A stretch of DNA of 41,881 nt from Rhodospirillaceae bacterium (GTDB lineage Bacteria > Pseudomonadota > Alphaproteobacteria > UBA828). Shown piece after piece: positions 40,724 through 41,881 of this stretch (position 1 is the first letter of the stretch; each line of letters starts with the position of its first letter). The DNA is taken from positions 1 to 41,881 of the forward strand of contig JABIXB010000099.1 of the NCBI GenBank assembly GCA_018666805.1, given 5' to 3'. The notes below the pieces were generated by a model. It was not told the origin of the DNA. It worked only from the letters and a program-made list of their open reading frames with translations, and searched no databases. The position numbers and the translations under genes were made by a program.

Positions 40724-41620
40724 TTATCGCGCCGTCGTGCCGCCATCGACGGGGATCACCGCTCCGGTGATAAATCCAGCCGCATCCGAAGCCAAAAACA
40801 TCGCCATGGCGGCAATATCATTGGGCTCGCCGACACGGCCGATGGGAATGTGATCCTCGAGCTGTTTGCGGATTTCCTCCGGCGATAAATTGAGCGCCTT
40901 CCAGGCGATATCGGTCATCGGCGTGTCGATATCGCCGGGGCAGATGGCGTTGACGCGGATCTTGTCGCTGGCGTGATCGATCGCCACGACCTTGGTGAAC
41001 ATCGAAATGGCGCCCTTGGTCGCGCTGTAGGCGGCGAGATCCTCATAGGCGATCAGGCCGCATTCCGAGGAAATATTGATAATCACGCCGCCGCCTTGCT
41101 GTTTCATCGGGCCGATTGCCGCGCGCGAGAGATAAAATACCGCGCTCACATTGGTATTGAGTAATGCCTGCCAAGCCTCGTTTGAATGGCTGGCGATCTT
41201 GCCCTGGATGACGATGCCGGCATTGTTGACGAGAATATCGAGCTTACCGAAGCGCGCGACTGTCTCGTCGACCAATTTTTGGCAAAAATCGGCATCCGCG
41301 ACATCGCCGATGACCATCTCCGCCGTGCCGCCGGCGGCGCTAATCTCGGCCAGCACCGCTTCGCCGCGCTCCTGGTTGCGCCCCGACACCATCACTTGCG
41401 CGCCATGCGCGGCAAATGCCTTGGCCGTGCCTTCGCCAATGCCTGAGGTCGAGCCCGTAATCAACACCGATTTCCCGGCAAACGCATCGGAAGCGAATAA
41501 TTTTTGCAACGGCCACACTCCTAAATTGATCAATCGCAGAAAGTCGAACAAAACTGGCGGATGGGGTGTCCGCATAACAACGATTTTCTCCCGTTCTTTC
41601 TTGTTCGAGAATATAGCCAT
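40724..41620 (-). CDS. Short-chain dehydrogenase/reductase (SDR)
   Basis: A 298-residue classical SDR. Cofactor motif TGSTSGIG (55-62), NNAG (132-135), catalytic Ser at 184/185, Tyr198 and Lys202 in YSATK, and the PGDIDTP segment after the active site. It should oxidise or reduce an alcohol or ketone with NAD(P)H in the cytoplasm. The N-terminus has about 48 residues before the Rossmann fold (FLRLINLGVWPLQKLFASDA), longer than usual. ATG 41620 has no ribosome binding site; ATG 41575 has GGAG 12 nt upstream and could be the real start. It lies next to an integrase, transcribed away from it. The substrate is unknown. Confidence 0.88.
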   Translation of the reverse strand: MAIFSNKKEREKIVVMRTPHPPVLFDFLRLINLGVWPLQKLFASDAFAGKSVLITGSTSGIGEGTAKAFAAHGAQVMVSGRNQERGEAVLAEISAAGGTAEMVIGDVADADFCQKLVDETVARFGKLDILVNNAGIVIQGKIASHSNEAWQALLNTNVSAVFYLSRAAIGPMKQQGGGVIINISSECGLIAYEDLAAYSATKGAISMFTKVVAIDHASDKIRVNAICPGDIDTPMTDIAWKALNLSPEEIRKQLEDHIPIGRVGEPNDIAAMAMFLASDAAGFITGAVIPVDGGTTAR

Positions 41621-41686
41621 CAGTGTCTGATATCTGCCGATTGTTGTTCATTCCTGTTCGTTGACGCTCGCCTACAGCTGTGAGAT

Positions 41687-41710
41687 AGTGTGGGACTGAG
41701 TGTGGGACTG
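41687..41710. repeat. Perfect 12-bp tandem repeat before the integrase
   Basis: AGTGTGGGACTG occurs twice in tandem (41687-41698, 41699-41710), 20 bp before the integrase start. Short direct repeats here could be arm-type integrase sites or part of an attachment region. No tRNA gene, the usual target of such integrases, is visible on this side. Confidence 0.6.
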
Positions 41711-41730
41711 TACAGGTTGACGGAGATCGC

Positions 41731-41881
41731 ATGGGAAAATTGACGGCGCTGAGGGTTAAGAGGGCAGGGCCAGGGAAGCACGGCGATGGAGGCGGCGTCT
41801 ACCTCGTTGTTTCCGATGCTGGGTCGCGAAAATGGGTGCTGCGAATTCAGATCAACGGAAGGCGGCGCGATATCGGCCTTG
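41731..41881 (+). CDS. DUF4102-type tyrosine integrase, N-terminus only
   Basis: Fifty codons are visible from ATG 41731 (GGAG 6-7 nt upstream) to the window edge. They start MGKLTALRVKRAG and continue HGDGGGVYLVVSDAGSRKWV and RIQINGRRRDIGL, the Arm DNA-binding domain of P4/CP4-57-type integrases. The core and catalytic domains lie beyond the window. Such integrases mark one end of a prophage, genomic island or integrative element, which here would extend to the right. Confidence 0.85.
   Translation, partial: MGKLTALRVKRAGPGKHGDGGGVYLVVSDAGSRKWVLRIQINGRRRDIGL

Noticed and set aside
1-41881. tRNA, rRNA or CRISPR array
   Set aside because: I saw no T-arm/anticodon pattern in intergenic DNA, no rRNA sequence and no regularly spaced repeats; the GGTTCGAATC-like match near 8488 lies inside accB.

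Overview
The window is chromosomal DNA of an alphaproteobacterium, probably of the Rhodospirillales or a related free-living lineage. Evidence for this: about 57-60% GC; the conserved order aroQ-accB-accC-aat-DUF2155 followed by an M48 protease and an aminotransferase; the rne / amiC-mrcA-prfB block; an RNase E with a long acidic insertion; and a PAS-repeat sensor typical of that group. No tRNA, rRNA or CRISPR array was found. Most genes are core metabolism or cell envelope. The unusual content is in small-scale rearrangements and in a few divergent proteins.

Layout. 1-915 (minus): 5' part of a tandem-PAS sensory protein, followed by an AT-rich gap. 1783-6289 (plus): a Crp-type regulator, then cyclase-family hydrolase, COG0523 metallochaperone GTPase, amidase and DUF2155 protein, tightly packed. 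6229-9194 (minus): aroQ-accB-accC-aat (3-dehydroquinase, the biotin carboxylase half of acetyl-CoA carboxylase, N-end-rule transferase). 9428-10429 (plus): a ThiS-ThiG fusion. 10815-14980: an M48/TPR protease (minus) head-to-head with a gamma-glutamyltransferase-like lipoprotein and a PLP aminotransferase (plus). 14995-23262: rne (minus) divergent from amiC-mrcA-prfB (plus), i.e. RNA turnover, septal peptidoglycan amidase, bifunctional penicillin-binding protein and release factor 2. mrcA has an in-frame stop 56 codons before its family-typical end. prfB has the programmed +1 frameshift.

23244-27757 (minus): glnE-bcp-DUF455, split by a 264-bp MITE. The MITE now supplies the stop codon of bcp and the start codon of DUF455; removing it in silico restores an 11-nt overlap of the two genes. 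27867-31010 (plus): a large AsmA/YhdP-like envelope protein. 31017-33102 (minus): a DsbA-family oxidoreductase and a REC-REC-GGDEF protein that lacks both phosphoacceptor Asp residues and the GGDEF active site but keeps an RxxD I-site, resembling Caulobacter PopA. 33219-33350: a relic of a class III aminotransferase. 33417-39555: fatty-acid-type genes (acyl-CoA ligase, acyl-CoA dehydrogenase, thioesterase), an alpha/beta hydrolase, an orphan small protein and an MFS transporter, separated by CTAGAG-type palindromic elements. 39530-41620 (minus): a GIY-YIG protein, an orphan 125-aa protein with its own terminator, and an SDR oxidoreductase. 41731-end (plus): the N-terminus of a DUF4102-type tyrosine integrase, suggesting that an integrated element begins here and continues outside the window.

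The most notable items are the MITE that rewired bcp/DUF455, the truncated PBP1A, the PopA-like protein, the 107-bp palindromic element whose two ends both form stop codons, and the regulator/cyclase/metallochaperone/amidase cluster. I see no complete defence system or other clearly new multi-gene machine.
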